DNA from: an uncultured Lentisphaeraceae bacterium
Lineage (GTDB): Bacteria > Verrucomicrobiota > Kiritimatiellia > RFP12 > DVOR01
Direction of reading: 5' to 3'
NCBI GenBank assembly: GCA_949282555.1
Contig: CASDPK010000010.1
Coordinates: 1 to 64,000 of the forward strand
Length of the DNA stretch: 64,000 nt
A program made the translations under genes and the position numbers. Position 1 is the first letter of the stretch, and every line of letters starts with the position of its first letter. The notes beneath the pieces were generated by a model. It did no database searches and was not told the DNA's origin. It saw only the letters and a list, made by a program, of their open reading frames with translations. This document shows, piece after piece, positions 42,299-50,763 of this stretch.

Positions 42299-42333
42299 AA
42301 CAAAATCGCCCTGCGTACTTCATAACGCAGGGC
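42299..42333 (-). terminator. purM terminator
   Basis: Stem GCCCTGCGT / ACGCAGGGC (42308-42333) followed on the minus strand by GATTTTGTTT. It lies 14 nt after the purM stop. Confidence 0.85.
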
Positions 42334-42346
42334 TGAGTGCACCAAA

Positions 42347-43378
42347 TCAGAGCACATGGACGACTTTACGGCCGGGGTTCACCCCACCGATGATCGTCGG
42401 CTGTTCCCCTGCCGCCTCAAGGGCGCGCAAGGTGGCCCCGACATCGGCAGAAGCGACCATCAACACGAACCCAATGCCCATGTTGAAGACGCGGTACATC
42501 TCTTCTTTCTCGACGCCGCCCTTCTCGCCAATGAAGCGGAAGATCTGCGGGACTTCCCATGCGGCGGAATCAATCGTCACATCCACATGCTTGGGCAACA
42601 CGCGCGGGATGTTGTCGTAGAAGCCACCGCCGGTGATATGGGCCATGCCATGGATATCCACGCCCGCCTCCATCACGGCAAGCACGGGTTTGAGGAAACT
42701 TTTGTGCACCGCAAGCAACGCATCGGCGCAGGTTGTCTCCGTGCCAGGCAGGAGATCCTCAGGCTTCAACCCTTCCTGCTCAAAGATCACTTTGCGCGCG
42801 AGCGAGAACCCGTTGGTTTGGAGGCCGCCGGAAGGCAGACCAATCAACACGTCGCCCACCGCGATCTTCTCACCCGTGATCACCTTGTCTTTCTTGACCT
42901 GGCCCACAATGGTGCCAACGAGATCATATTCGCCGACCGGATAAAGGCCCGGCATCTCGGCCGTCTCGCCTCCCAGCAACGCACATCCGTTCTCGGCGCA
43001 CGCTTTGCAGAGGCCCTTCACCACGTCATTGAAGATGGCGGAATCGAACACCGAAGCTCCGATGTAGTCCAAGAAGAAGAGCGGCGTTGCGCCCTGCACC
43101 AAAATATCGTTCACGCAGTGGTTCACGATATCCTGCCCCACCGTGTCATGGCGTCCTGCCATGGCGGCCACTTTGAGCTTGGTGCCCACACCGTCGGCCG
43201 AAGCCACGAGAAGCGTGTCCGATCCGGGGCTCTGGAAAAGCCCGCCGAACGAGCCGATGCCGCCAACGACTCCCGGGGTCACGGTCTTCTTCACCATCTG
43301 CTTGATGGTCTCAATGCCGCTCATCTTCTTGTCAATGTCCACGCCGGCAGCGGCGTATGCGCTGTTTTTCTTGTCCAT
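42347..43378 (-). CDS. purM: Phosphoribosylformylglycinamidine cyclo-ligase
   Basis: 343 residues from the ATG at 43378. AIR synthetase closes the imidazole ring in step five of purine synthesis using ATP. Motifs: SAYAAAGVDIDKK at the N terminus, SADGVGTKLKVA, HCVNDILVQGATPLFFLDY, LLGGETAEMPGLY, and AHITGGGFYDNIPR. All are conserved and the length is normal. Other pur genes are not adjacent. A terminator follows. Confidence 0.97.
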   Translation of the reverse strand: MDKKNSAYAAAGVDIDKKMSGIETIKQMVKKTVTPGVVGGIGSFGGLFQSPGSDTLLVASADGVGTKLKVAAMAGRHDTVGQDIVNHCVNDILVQGATPLFFLDYIGASVFDSAIFNDVVKGLCKACAENGCALLGGETAEMPGLYPVGEYDLVGTIVGQVKKDKVITGEKIAVGDVLIGLPSGGLQTNGFSLARKVIFEQEGLKPEDLLPGTETTCADALLAVHKSFLKPVLAVMEAGVDIHGMAHITGGGFYDNIPRVLPKHVDVTIDSAAWEVPQIFRFIGEKGGVEKEEMYRVFNMGIGFVLMVASADVGATLRALEAAGEQPTIIGGVNPGRKVVHVL

Positions 43379-43413
43379 GAATCTGGGATCTTTCTGTTGG
43401 GAGGGTTCTAAAA

Positions 43414-44352
43414 TCAAAGCGTGGCCTCGGGTGTCACGAGCGACACGCTGGCCTTGAGAAATCGAGCTTTCTTTTCAGCAGGAACGGTGATTTCAACCGT
43501 CGCGCCATCGGCTGCGGAGACCGCCACTTCTTCCACCGTCGGCGTCCCGCCAAGCGTCTCGGAATAGGTCACGTACAGTTTGCCGTTGATGGCGGCCAAG
43601 GGAGCCTCCGCTTCGACATCCCCCTTCGTGTAGGCACCCTTCACGGTGATCTTCACCGAGCCATCCGCTTGTGGCTCAATCGCGGTGACGGTCAGTGTGG
43701 GCTTCCCGCCCACGTTCATGGCAAAGGCATCCGCCTTCTCGGTGTCTGAAGCCGACCCCATTGCCCCGCCCTTCTCAGGCGTGCGCTCCCATTCCGCATA
43801 TTTCTCAACAAGCTCCGGGCTCTGTCCATCTTCCGAAGGAGGAAGGATCGTGGTACCCACCGCCGCCATCGCCAATTGCGTGACGGAGCCTTCACCGTCA
43901 AAGAGCAGCTCGCTCACGCCCAGTTCCGCAACCGTCGAGGTCACGGAGACCGGCTCGCTGTCTCCCACCTTCACCTGAAACGTCAGACCATCCTCACCGG
44001 CAATCGTCGTCACTTTTACCTGAAAAGTGGCACCCGTTTCCGGAACCGTCGCACCGGTTGCAATCCAATCCGTTCCATTGGAAACCTTTATCGTGCCGTC
44101 GGCATCGACTGCCAGCGTGAGTTTATCCTCTGCACTCGGCGCCGTCAACGTTTCCGTAGGACGAGAGAAGGTCATCTGCGCATCCAGCACGGCCGTCTCT
44201 CCCGTCGACGAAGCGACCGTCTTAGCCACCTTCACCGTCGCCTCAGTCAACGCCTCCGTCGTCGGGGCGGCGTTTACTTGAAGCGTCGCCTCCTGCTGTG
44301 CGCACAGCGGCACCGCCGCCAGCAAGGCAAAAAGAATCGGTATCGTCCTCAT
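43414..44352 (-). CDS. Exported protein of unknown function
   Basis: 312 residues with a clear signal peptide (RTIPILFALLAAVPLCAQQ). The mature protein is rich in Thr, Val, Ala and Glu and is predicted by eye to be all-beta, with repeated strand-like phrases such as ATFQVKVTTIAGEDG followed by LTFQVKVGDSEP. The last 25 residues (KKARFLKASVSLVTPEATL) resemble the C terminus of the exported protein at 60302-61921 (RPFIKAELVSTFEDQAP). This may be a shared terminal beta element. No catalytic motif was found. It lies between purM and the phosphatase-superfamily gene on the same strand. Confidence 0.7.
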   Translation of the reverse strand: MRTIPILFALLAAVPLCAQQEATLQVNAAPTTEALTEATVKVAKTVASSTGETAVLDAQMTFSRPTETLTAPSAEDKLTLAVDADGTIKVSNGTDWIATGATVPETGATFQVKVTTIAGEDGLTFQVKVGDSEPVSVTSTVAELGVSELLFDGEGSVTQLAMAAVGTTILPPSEDGQSPELVEKYAEWERTPEKGGAMGSASDTEKADAFAMNVGGKPTLTVTAIEPQADGSVKITVKGAYTKGDVEAEAPLAAINGKLYVTYSETLGGTPTVEEVAVSAADGATVEITVPAEKKARFLKASVSLVTPEATL

Positions 44353-44372
44353 GGTCTGTCTCCCTCTTCCCG

Positions 44373-45215
44373 TTAGATGGCGCGCAACAGGCGCGGCATC
44401 ACATCCGTCAGCGACGTGGCTCCCGCACGGATTTCCTCCGCATGGGGCCCCATCGCAATCAAAGGCACCGGATTGAGCGTATGCCCCCGAGTGCCCAAAT
44501 CCTCAATGTTGCCATGATCCGACGTGATCACCAGCAACGTGTCCGCATCGCGCCCTTCCACCAAGCGCGTCAAGCAGGCATCCAAAGACCGCAACACCGC
44601 CTCCGCGCGCGCACGGTTCTGCGAGTGCCCGGCGATGTCTGTCAGAAAATACTCAAACAACGTAAAATCATTCTCCGCCACGATGGAGAGCAGTTGCTCC
44701 GCCGCTTCCTCCGGCGTGATCAGCGGCCCCATATAGCCCTTGGGCACCAGCGCGGCCCGCGTCAGATCATGCACCACCGCGCGCCCCGCCAACAGATCCC
44801 GCTGGAAACGCAACGTCTCCGGAACCGTCAATGCCATGATGGTTGTGACGCTCTTGAAGCGTCGCGCCTCCAACTCATCGGGCATATCCGCGAAATAAGC
44901 ATCCGCAAAACAGACCCGCAAGCCGCGCCGCCGCAAGGCCATGAAAAGATTGTCTTCCTGCAACAGCCTGCACAGCGTCGGCCCCGGGAAACCTTCCTTG
45001 TGGCGTCCCATCACCTGAGAGGCGTTCACCCCTGTGTACAACGTCGCCTGACCGGTGGCCGACTGCGGCAACCCCGGCACGCCCAAACACGCATCCAACA
45101 ACACCGCTCCCTGCATTAGGCGAAACAACGTAGGGCACACCTCCGGGCAAATGGGATTCATCTCCCCCGCCGGTGCATGGCCTACGCCGTCAACAAATAC
45201 ATAGAGCACTCGCAT
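44373..45215 (-). CDS. Phosphoglycerate mutase/alkaline phosphatase superfamily metalloenzyme
   Basis: 280 residues from the ATG at 45215. It opens LYVFVDGVG, with the metal-binding Asp of this superfamily. QSATGQATLYTG gives the Ser/Thr nucleophile region, DIAGHSQNR a metal ligand block, and TSDHGNIEDLGTRGHT the paired Asp-His and His ligands. The fold and motifs match the cofactor-independent phosphoglycerate mutase family, but it is far shorter than true iPGM (about 510 residues) and lacks the inserted domain. It could be a phosphatase or phosphonate-type enzyme. The -10 box TATGAT lies 9 nt upstream, as in hemB. Confidence 0.78.
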   Translation of the reverse strand: MRVLYVFVDGVGHAPAGEMNPICPEVCPTLFRLMQGAVLLDACLGVPGLPQSATGQATLYTGVNASQVMGRHKEGFPGPTLCRLLQEDNLFMALRRRGLRVCFADAYFADMPDELEARRFKSVTTIMALTVPETLRFQRDLLAGRAVVHDLTRAALVPKGYMGPLITPEEAAEQLLSIVAENDFTLFEYFLTDIAGHSQNRARAEAVLRSLDACLTRLVEGRDADTLLVITSDHGNIEDLGTRGHTLNPVPLIAMGPHAEEIRAGATSLTDVMPRLLRAI

Positions 45216-45224
45216 ACTGTTCAC

Positions 45225-45230
45225 ATCATA
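45225..45230 (-). promoter_or_regulatory. Start-proximal -10 (TATGAT)
   Basis: TATGAT on the minus strand ends 9 nt before the ATG at 45215, predicting a leader of only a few nucleotides. No Shine-Dalgarno fits this start. Confidence 0.45.
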
Positions 45231-45333
45231 CCAAAAACCGACACCTTACGGGCGGAATCCCAAACAACGTCACCACAGACAAGGCGTGCATTCCCCAAAA
45301 CGCTGTGTTATCTTGAAGGAGAAAGGAGATTGC

Positions 45334-46698
45334 ATGGGTGCCACATGGATAGCAATGAACATTGGCCCGGAGTCAGGCCCGGACGCGCGCCCTTCGGATC
45401 CAACGGACGTCCTTAACCTCTTTTGCTTCGACGTAGGGGCAATAAAGGGCGTCACCTTCGAGACCGGGTATGGCGCGACACTCCACTGTGCGGATGGAAA
45501 CGCCCTCTTGCTCAAAGATCATCTCTACACCCCCATCTCTCGCCAAGCCATTCTCGTCGATCCCAAGGAACACGAGCGCTTCCCCACCCTTCCGGAGCGC
45601 ATTCCCTGCCACTTCCAAGGGCCCTGCGAAGCGATCACCTCCATCGCCTCACGCGAGTTGGGCTCTCGCTACGGACGCACCGCGACCTTTTATTGGATTC
45701 GTGACCCTCGGGCCATCCTCCTCACGTTGTACGGTTTCTTCGAAGCGCCCCGGGCCAAGGTTCTTGCCACCCCGGTGCCCACCCGCGCCGCCGCCCTCGC
45801 GATCCTGCGCGGCTTCGGCGCCTACCGACCTTTCCCCCATCAGCCGACAGTGGAAGAGGCCGAGACCCTCACACAGCGTATGTTGGCAAGATGGGGCACG
45901 CACTTCCCCAAGCGTGGCGAAGCCAGTCTCCGCTGGCACCTCAACCCCGAGATACACACCTTCATCCGCACCATTCGCAGCGCCGGCACCTTCGCCATCC
46001 CAGAGGCCAAAGCCGTTGTCAAAGCGCTCCCCGAGGCTGCGCGGGTCTCCTTCGTGCGCGAACCCGACAACCCGCACGACCCCAACGCCATCCGCATCCG
46101 CCACGATGCCGACGGCACCTTCTTGGGCTACGTACCAAAGGAAATCGCCGCGGAATGGGCACCCCGCCTCGATGGCGGCGAGCGCTTCATCGGCCTTCGG
46201 TGCGAAACCTACGGTTCCCACGCCACCGTGCTCCACTTTGACGTCTTCCGGCGCGTCGAAATCCCCTTGGACACCATCACGCAAATCCGCCTTCGCCTTC
46301 ATCCCCACTCTGGAGCTGACGAGGAGATCGAGCTACGCCCCAAAACACATGGACTCCGCCGAACGTGGGGAGCCGCCACCCTCACACTCACCTTCACCGA
46401 CCATGCGTGGGAAACCTTCGCCCAACCGCTTCTGAATGCCTGCGACTTCCTCTCTTGGGAGCAAGCGTGCAACGCCGCCAAACGTGGCCGCGAAAGAGAG
46501 GTTCCCTTTCGCTATGCCTCGTGGGAGCTCGACATCGTCCAAGAGAATCACCGCCCCCTCCACCTGCACATGCACGTGCGCCCGCCCCAATGGGACCTCT
46601 TCGCGCGGTTCGTCGAGCGGAGCTGCGACTTCCAAGCCCCCATGGGCCTCGGCCAAATCACCTTCGGCCCACCGACGGAGCATGCGCCCCACCCCTGA
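45334..46698 (+). CDS. HIRAN domain-containing protein
   Basis: 454 residues from the ATG at 45334, preceded by AAAGGAG. The HIRAN domain is in the middle (about residues 235-300: VSFVREPDNPHDPNAIRIR, then FLGYVPKEIAAEWAPRLDGG). HIRAN domains recognise DNA ends or stalled-fork structures and are usually attached to SNF2 helicases or nucleases. Here the flanking N-terminal 230 and C-terminal 150 residues contain no helicase or nuclease motif that I can identify, so this is an unusual architecture. A TATCTT -10 lies at 45309-45314. Convergent with the ribosomal operon, with a shared terminator. Confidence 0.75.
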   Translation: MGATWIAMNIGPESGPDARPSDPTDVLNLFCFDVGAIKGVTFETGYGATLHCADGNALLLKDHLYTPISRQAILVDPKEHERFPTLPERIPCHFQGPCEAITSIASRELGSRYGRTATFYWIRDPRAILLTLYGFFEAPRAKVLATPVPTRAAALAILRGFGAYRPFPHQPTVEEAETLTQRMLARWGTHFPKRGEASLRWHLNPEIHTFIRTIRSAGTFAIPEAKAVVKALPEAARVSFVREPDNPHDPNAIRIRHDADGTFLGYVPKEIAAEWAPRLDGGERFIGLRCETYGSHATVLHFDVFRRVEIPLDTITQIRLRLHPHSGADEEIELRPKTHGLRRTWGAATLTLTFTDHAWETFAQPLLNACDFLSWEQACNAAKRGREREVPFRYASWELDIVQENHRPLHLHMHVRPPQWDLFARFVERSCDFQAPMGLGQITFGPPTEHAPHP

Positions 46699-46705
46699 GA
46701 TGCCC

Positions 46706-46747
46706 AAAAAGAAGCGCCGCCCATCCTTCGGACGGGCGGCGCCTTTC
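46706..46747. terminator. Bidirectional terminator between the HIRAN gene and rplI
   Basis: Stem GCGCCGCCC (46714-46722) with GGGCGGCGC (46734-46742) and an inner UUCG-type loop. On the plus strand it ends CTTT; on the minus strand TTCTTTTT. It serves both convergent units. Confidence 0.8.
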
Positions 46748-46763
46748 GGAAGCCCCGAAAACC

Positions 46764-47222
46764 TTACTCAGCCACAATGGCGAGCGTCAGGTTGACCACC
46801 ACCTCAGGCATGAGGGCGATGGGCAGCTCGTAGGTGCCGAGCTTCTTGTAGGGCTCGCTCAGGCGAACCATCGCGGCATCCACGGCCACGCCGGCTTCGG
46901 TGAGCGCCTTGGCGATATCGGCGGCGCTCACGGAACCGTAGAGCTTGCCCTCTTCGTCGCCTTCCACGACCTTGGCGGCCACGGTGAGGGTCTGGCCCTT
47001 CAGCTTGGAGGCCTTGTCCATCGCCTCAGCGCGGCGGATCTTCAGCAACTCCTCGCGCTCCTTGCGGATCTTCTCCAGCTTGCGCAGGGCATTCTTGGAG
47101 AGGGGCTCAGCGAGACCTTGGGGCAGAAGATAGTTGCGAGCATAACCATCGCGGACATGCACGGTGTCGCCGATCTTGCCGAGGTGCTCGACATCATCCA
47201 TCAGAATCACTTGAACGGACAT
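46764..47222 (-). CDS. rplI: 50S ribosomal protein L9
   Basis: 152 residues. The N-terminal RNA-binding domain has the family signature (VEHLGKIGDTVHVRDGYARNYLLPQGLA). A long connecting helix (KNALRKLEKIRKEREELLKIRR) joins it to the C-terminal domain (GKLYGSVSAADIAKAL). It is the last gene of the run rpsF-ssb-rpsR-rplI and ends just before the bidirectional terminator. Confidence 0.98.
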   Translation of the reverse strand: MSVQVILMDDVEHLGKIGDTVHVRDGYARNYLLPQGLAEPLSKNALRKLEKIRKEREELLKIRRAEAMDKASKLKGQTLTVAAKVVEGDEEGKLYGSVSAADIAKALTEAGVAVDAAMVRLSEPYKKLGTYELPIALMPEVVVNLTLAIVAE

Positions 47223-47240
47223 GGTGTCTTTCCTTTCGGT

Positions 47241-47483
47241 TTAGGCGAGCAGGCCCATGTTGCGGGCGCGGCGGATGCCTTTTTTGATGTGACGCTGCTG
47301 CAAAGCGGTAACGCCAGTCACACGGGCCGGGATGATCTTGCCGTATTCGGTGACGAAGCGGCGGAGGAGCTCAACATCGTTGATGTCCACCAGCTCGGTG
47401 GGCTCCAGGGCGGCCTGACGCTTGCGGGGGACCAAATCGGTCTTGGGCTTGCGGGAAGCGGGGCGTTTGGGTTTCATAGGCAT
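47241..47483 (-). CDS. rpsR: 30S ribosomal protein S18
   Basis: 80 residues, normal length. Core motif: IDINDVELLRRFVTEYGKI-type sequence (VDINDVELLRRFVTEYGKI), then PARVTGVTALQQRHIKKGIRRARNMGLL. It lies between ssb and rplI, as in many bacteria. No CXXC zinc motif is present at its N terminus. Confidence 0.98.
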   Translation of the reverse strand: MPMKPKRPASRKPKTDLVPRKRQAALEPTELVDINDVELLRRFVTEYGKIIPARVTGVTALQQRHIKKGIRRARNMGLLA

Positions 47484-47515
47484 GGTAAGAATTCCTTGCT
47501 TGTCAGAATCGAGTA

Positions 47516-48034
47516 TCAGAACGGGAGGTCTTCGAGATCACGGCTCTCTGCCAGGGGCTCCGCGATGGGGGCTGGGGAATCGGCAGGGATGGAAGGCGCC
47601 GGGGCGGGGCGGGCGGCGGGAGCCGTCGGCGGAACATTGGCCGGGGCCCAATCGCTCCCCATCGTCGCGCCGTTCGTATCGCGGCGGACGCGATCGGGCG
47701 CATAGAGGAACTGGACACGGTCCGCACGCACACGCAGGCGGCTGCGCTTCTGTCCCGTCGCCTTGTCGTCCCATGAATCCAGCACGAGACGGCCCTCAAC
47801 AAAGATCGGGCGGCCCTTCGTCAGGTACTGGCCGCAATTCTCTGCGACCTTTCCCCACACCGTGATGTCCACGAACGTGACCACCTCGCGAACCTCGCCG
47901 GTCGTGCGCGAGCGGAACTGCTCACTCACGGCCAAGCCGAGCTCGGCGACGGTGTCCCCTGCGGGCGTCTGCTTGATGTCGGGATCCCGCGTGAGGTTCC
48001 CCATCAGAAAGACCTTGTTGAGGGTGGCGGCCAT
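47516..48034 (-). CDS. ssb: Single-stranded DNA-binding protein
   Basis: 172 residues. The N-terminal OB fold (about 1-110: LNKVFLMGNLTRDPDIKQTPAG, FVDITVWGKVAENC, KGRPIFVEGRLVLDSWDD) is followed by a disordered Pro/Ala linker. The acidic C-terminal tip DLEDLPF recruits repair and replication partners. It lies between rpsF and rpsR, the standard arrangement. Confidence 0.97.
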   Translation of the reverse strand: MAATLNKVFLMGNLTRDPDIKQTPAGDTVAELGLAVSEQFRSRTTGEVREVVTFVDITVWGKVAENCGQYLTKGRPIFVEGRLVLDSWDDKATGQKRSRLRVRADRVQFLYAPDRVRRDTNGATMGSDWAPANVPPTAPAARPAPAPSIPADSPAPIAEPLAESRDLEDLPF

Positions 48035-48054
48035 CGAAGCACCTCCTCGCGGAA

Positions 48055-48435
48055 TTAGGCCTCGACGGTCTCGGCGGCGGCCTGCTGGGCAGCGGCCTCG
48101 GCACGGGCCTTCTTCTCGGCGGCCTGCTTCGCGAGCTTGAGCTCAACGATGGGATCGATGGCGATGATCTGGAGACGGAAGATCTCTTCGATCAGCGCGT
48201 AACGGGCGCGGAGCTCGTTCACCTTGGCCGGATCCAGCTCAAAGCGGATGGTCAGATAGGTGCCGCTCTCCTGCTTCTGCTGCGGGCGGGCGAAAGGCTT
48301 CTTGCCGAGATCCTCGGTGTTGAGCACCTTGCCGCCGATGCGGGCAATCTCGCCCTGCATGCGTTCAATGGTTTTCGCCCAAGCCTCCTCACGGCCGGTC
48401 TGGACGAAGATGAAGTTCGCGTCGTACTTCTTCAT
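48055..48435 (-). CDS. rpsF: 30S ribosomal protein S6
   Basis: 126 residues. It begins KKYDANFIFVQTGREEAW, with the family block KKPFARPQQKQESGTYLTIRFELDPAKVNELRARY. An Ala/Glu-rich tail of about 25 residues extends beyond the conserved fold. It starts 12 nt after pth and is followed by ssb. Confidence 0.97.
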   Translation of the reverse strand: MKKYDANFIFVQTGREEAWAKTIERMQGEIARIGGKVLNTEDLGKKPFARPQQKQESGTYLTIRFELDPAKVNELRARYALIEEIFRLQIIAIDPIVELKLAKQAAEKKARAEAAAQQAAAETVEA

Positions 48436-48447
48436 TGCAACTGTTTC

Positions 48448-49032
48448 CTAACTGTTCTTGGGCCGGGCCGCGTTGTAGCGGTTCTGGGCCTCGCTGAGTC
48501 CATGGTCAATCCAGCACAGGACGGCTTCGACGGCGACTTGCGCCGCTTCGGCGGCCACGGCGGCTTCGGCGGGAGAGAAGCGGTGGAGGACAAAATCCTT
48601 CAGTCCTCTGCGCTCCCCGGCTTCACGCCCCGCACCCAAGCGGATACGGGCGAAAGCCTCCGTCCCAACGTGGGCGATGATGCTCTTGAGCCCATTGTGG
48701 CCTCCGGCCGAACCGGAGGGGCGGATGCGGAGCCTCCCTGGAGGCAGATCGCAATCGTCGCTCAGCACCAGCAAATCGCCTGCCGTCGCGCCGTAATACT
48801 TCAGAAAGGGCCCCACACTCTCCCCGGAGAGGTTCATGTAGGTCTGCGGCTTCAGGAGCCACAGCGTTTCGCCCTTTCTGAGGGCTTTGGCCACCAGGGC
48901 CTTGAAGCGCTTCTCGGCCTTCCACTCCGCGCCAAGTTGCGCGGCAAGGGCATCAATCGCCCAGAATCCGAGGTTGTGGGGGGTTTCGGCGTATTCCGCG
49001 CCGGGATTCCCCAAGCCAACAAGCACTTTCAT
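48448..49032 (-). CDS. pth: Peptidyl-tRNA hydrolase
   Basis: 194 residues, standard length. It releases tRNA from prematurely dissociated peptidyl-tRNA. Motifs: LVGLGNPGAEYAETPHNLGF (catalytic His and Asn region), PQTYMNLSGESV, LSDDCDLPPGRLRIRPSGSAGGHNGLKS with the catalytic Asp region, and FARIRLGAGR. All are intact. It lies between rplY and rpsF. Confidence 0.97.
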   Translation of the reverse strand: MKVLVGLGNPGAEYAETPHNLGFWAIDALAAQLGAEWKAEKRFKALVAKALRKGETLWLLKPQTYMNLSGESVGPFLKYYGATAGDLLVLSDDCDLPPGRLRIRPSGSAGGHNGLKSIIAHVGTEAFARIRLGAGREAGERRGLKDFVLHRFSPAEAAVAAEAAQVAVEAVLCWIDHGLSEAQNRYNAARPKNS

Positions 49033-49074
49033 GGCACTGCGCCGGCCGACCGACTCACGCGGCCGACCGTGGGA

Positions 49075-49734
49075 TTACTTCTTGGCGTCGGCCGCGGCGG
49101 CAGGGGCGGCGGCATCCTTCTTGGCCCCGATCACTTCAGGCTCAGCGGCAGGGGCGGGGGCGGCCACCTCAATCTCCTCGTCGGCGGCCACGACGGCGGC
49201 CACGACGGTGTCCTTGTGCGTGGTGACGTGATACTTGTCGCCCAGGTTGAGCTGGGAAGCGAGCAACTTGTCACCCACCTTGAGGGCCGAAACGTCAATG
49301 TCGAAGGATTCGACGATGTCCGTGGGCAAGCAGTCCACATGGATGGCGCGGAGCTCCTGCTCCAACACGCCGTTGGCATTCTTCACGCCGTCAGGGATGC
49401 CCACCAAATTGATGGCGATCTCGACGCGGACGGCGTGGCCCATGTCCACCTCGCCGAAGTCGGCGTGGATGACCTGACCGGAAATGACATCGTGCTGAAG
49501 CTCGCGCAGAAGGGCGGAGACCTTGGTCCCGTCCAAGTCGATGCAAACGAGGATCTGGTCGCCGTGATGGCCGCGCATGGTCATCTCGTAAGCGTGGGTG
49601 TCCAGCTCGATGAGCGTCGATTCACCCGACATGCGCTTGATGACGCCCGGGATCTTGCCCGCGCGACGAAGACGACCGGCGGCCTTGGATCCCTGCTCGG
49701 TGCGCACGGCGGCGTTGAGTGTGATCTGATTCAT
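49075..49734 (-). CDS. rplY: 50S ribosomal protein L25/Ctc form
   Basis: 219 residues from the ATG at 49734; the longer open frame has no ribosome-binding site. The N-terminal L25 5S rRNA-binding domain (NAAVRTEQGSKAAGRLRRAGKIPGVI) is joined to a C-terminal TL5/Ctc beta domain (VEIAINLVGIPDGVKNANGVLEQELRAIHVDCLP). The tail is rich in Ala, Glu and Pro. It lies between prs and pth, a widely conserved neighbourhood. Confidence 0.95.
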   Translation of the reverse strand: MNQITLNAAVRTEQGSKAAGRLRRAGKIPGVIKRMSGESTLIELDTHAYEMTMRGHHGDQILVCIDLDGTKVSALLRELQHDVISGQVIHADFGEVDMGHAVRVEIAINLVGIPDGVKNANGVLEQELRAIHVDCLPTDIVESFDIDVSALKVGDKLLASQLNLGDKYHVTTHKDTVVAAVVAADEEIEVAAPAPAAEPEVIGAKKDAAAPAAAADAKK

Positions 49735-49781
49735 GGATGTGATGTGTCCTTGGTTCTGGGAAAAGCCCGGCCTCCGCGCAC

Positions 49782-50732
49782 TCACGACAAGCGGAAGAGC
49801 GAAGAGACGGACTGGTTGTTATGGATGCGGGTGATCGCCTCAGCCAACAGGGGCGCCACGGAGAGCACCTTGAGCGACGGCAACCCCTCGATGGTCTCAT
49901 CGAGCGGGATGGAGTCGGTCGTGATGAGCTCCTCGAGGAGCCCATCGTTGGCGCGCAAGCGGTCAATGCCCACCTGCGTGAGGGGGATGTGCGACACCAC
50001 GGCACGGACGCTCTTGGCGCCGCGCGACTTCAGGAGCTTTGCAGCTGCACAAAGCGTCCCGCAGGTCGTCGTCATGTCATCCACCATGATCACGTCACAG
50101 CCGTCGACGTCGCCGACGACGCTGAACGCATCCACTTCCGCGGCACCCAAACGCTGCTTCGCCACGATTGCCAGGCCAGTGCCCAGCATCTGCGAATAAG
50201 CGTAAGCCGTCTTGACCCCGCCGGTATCGGGTGAAACGACAAGCGGCTTAGCGAGCTTCATTTCGCGCAGGTATTTCACCATAACCGGCGCGGCGTGAAG
50301 GTGATCCACGGGAATATCGAAAAAGCCTTGAATCTGGGCCGCGTGCAAATCCATCGTCAGCACACGATGGGCGCCCGCCGCCACCAAAAGGTTGGCCACC
50401 AGCTTGGCCGTGATGGGCACGCGCGGCTGATCCTTGCGATCCTGGCGCGCATAACCGAAATAAGGGAGCACCGCGGTGATGCGCTCGGCGGAAGCCCGGC
50501 GCGCCGCGTCGATCATGATCAGCAGCTCCATCAGCATCTCATTGGGCTGCCGGCAAATCGGCTGCACAAGGAAGAGATCCGCGCCGCGCACGTTGTCGCT
50601 GAACTTGCACCACGTCTCGCCGTCCGGGAAATGACGGATGTCCACGGCACCCAGCGTCGTGCCGATGCACGCAGCGATCTTCTCGGCCAGCGGCCGATTC
50701 GCGGTTCCCGAAAACACCTGCAGGTTTTCCAT
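49782..50732 (-). CDS. prs: Ribose-phosphate pyrophosphokinase
   Basis: 316 residues from the ATG at 50732 with GAGGAAAG upstream; the longer frame would run into the tRNA gene. PRPP synthase converts ribose-5-phosphate and ATP to PRPP for nucleotide, His and Trp synthesis. Motifs: FSGTANRPLAEKIA, FSDNVRGADLFLVQPICRQPN, YFGYARQDRKDQPRVPITAKLVA, and the PRPP-binding DVIMVDDMTTTCGTL. It has the canonical length. Confidence 0.97.
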   Translation of the reverse strand: MENLQVFSGTANRPLAEKIAACIGTTLGAVDIRHFPDGETWCKFSDNVRGADLFLVQPICRQPNEMLMELLIMIDAARRASAERITAVLPYFGYARQDRKDQPRVPITAKLVANLLVAAGAHRVLTMDLHAAQIQGFFDIPVDHLHAAPVMVKYLREMKLAKPLVVSPDTGGVKTAYAYSQMLGTGLAIVAKQRLGAAEVDAFSVVGDVDGCDVIMVDDMTTTCGTLCAAAKLLKSRGAKSVRAVVSHIPLTQVGIDRLRANDGLLEELITTDSIPLDETIEGLPSLKVLSVAPLLAEAITRIHNNQSVSSLFRLS

Positions 50733-50763
50733 TGTCTTTCCTCTTCGTTCAGACGCTGGGGCA

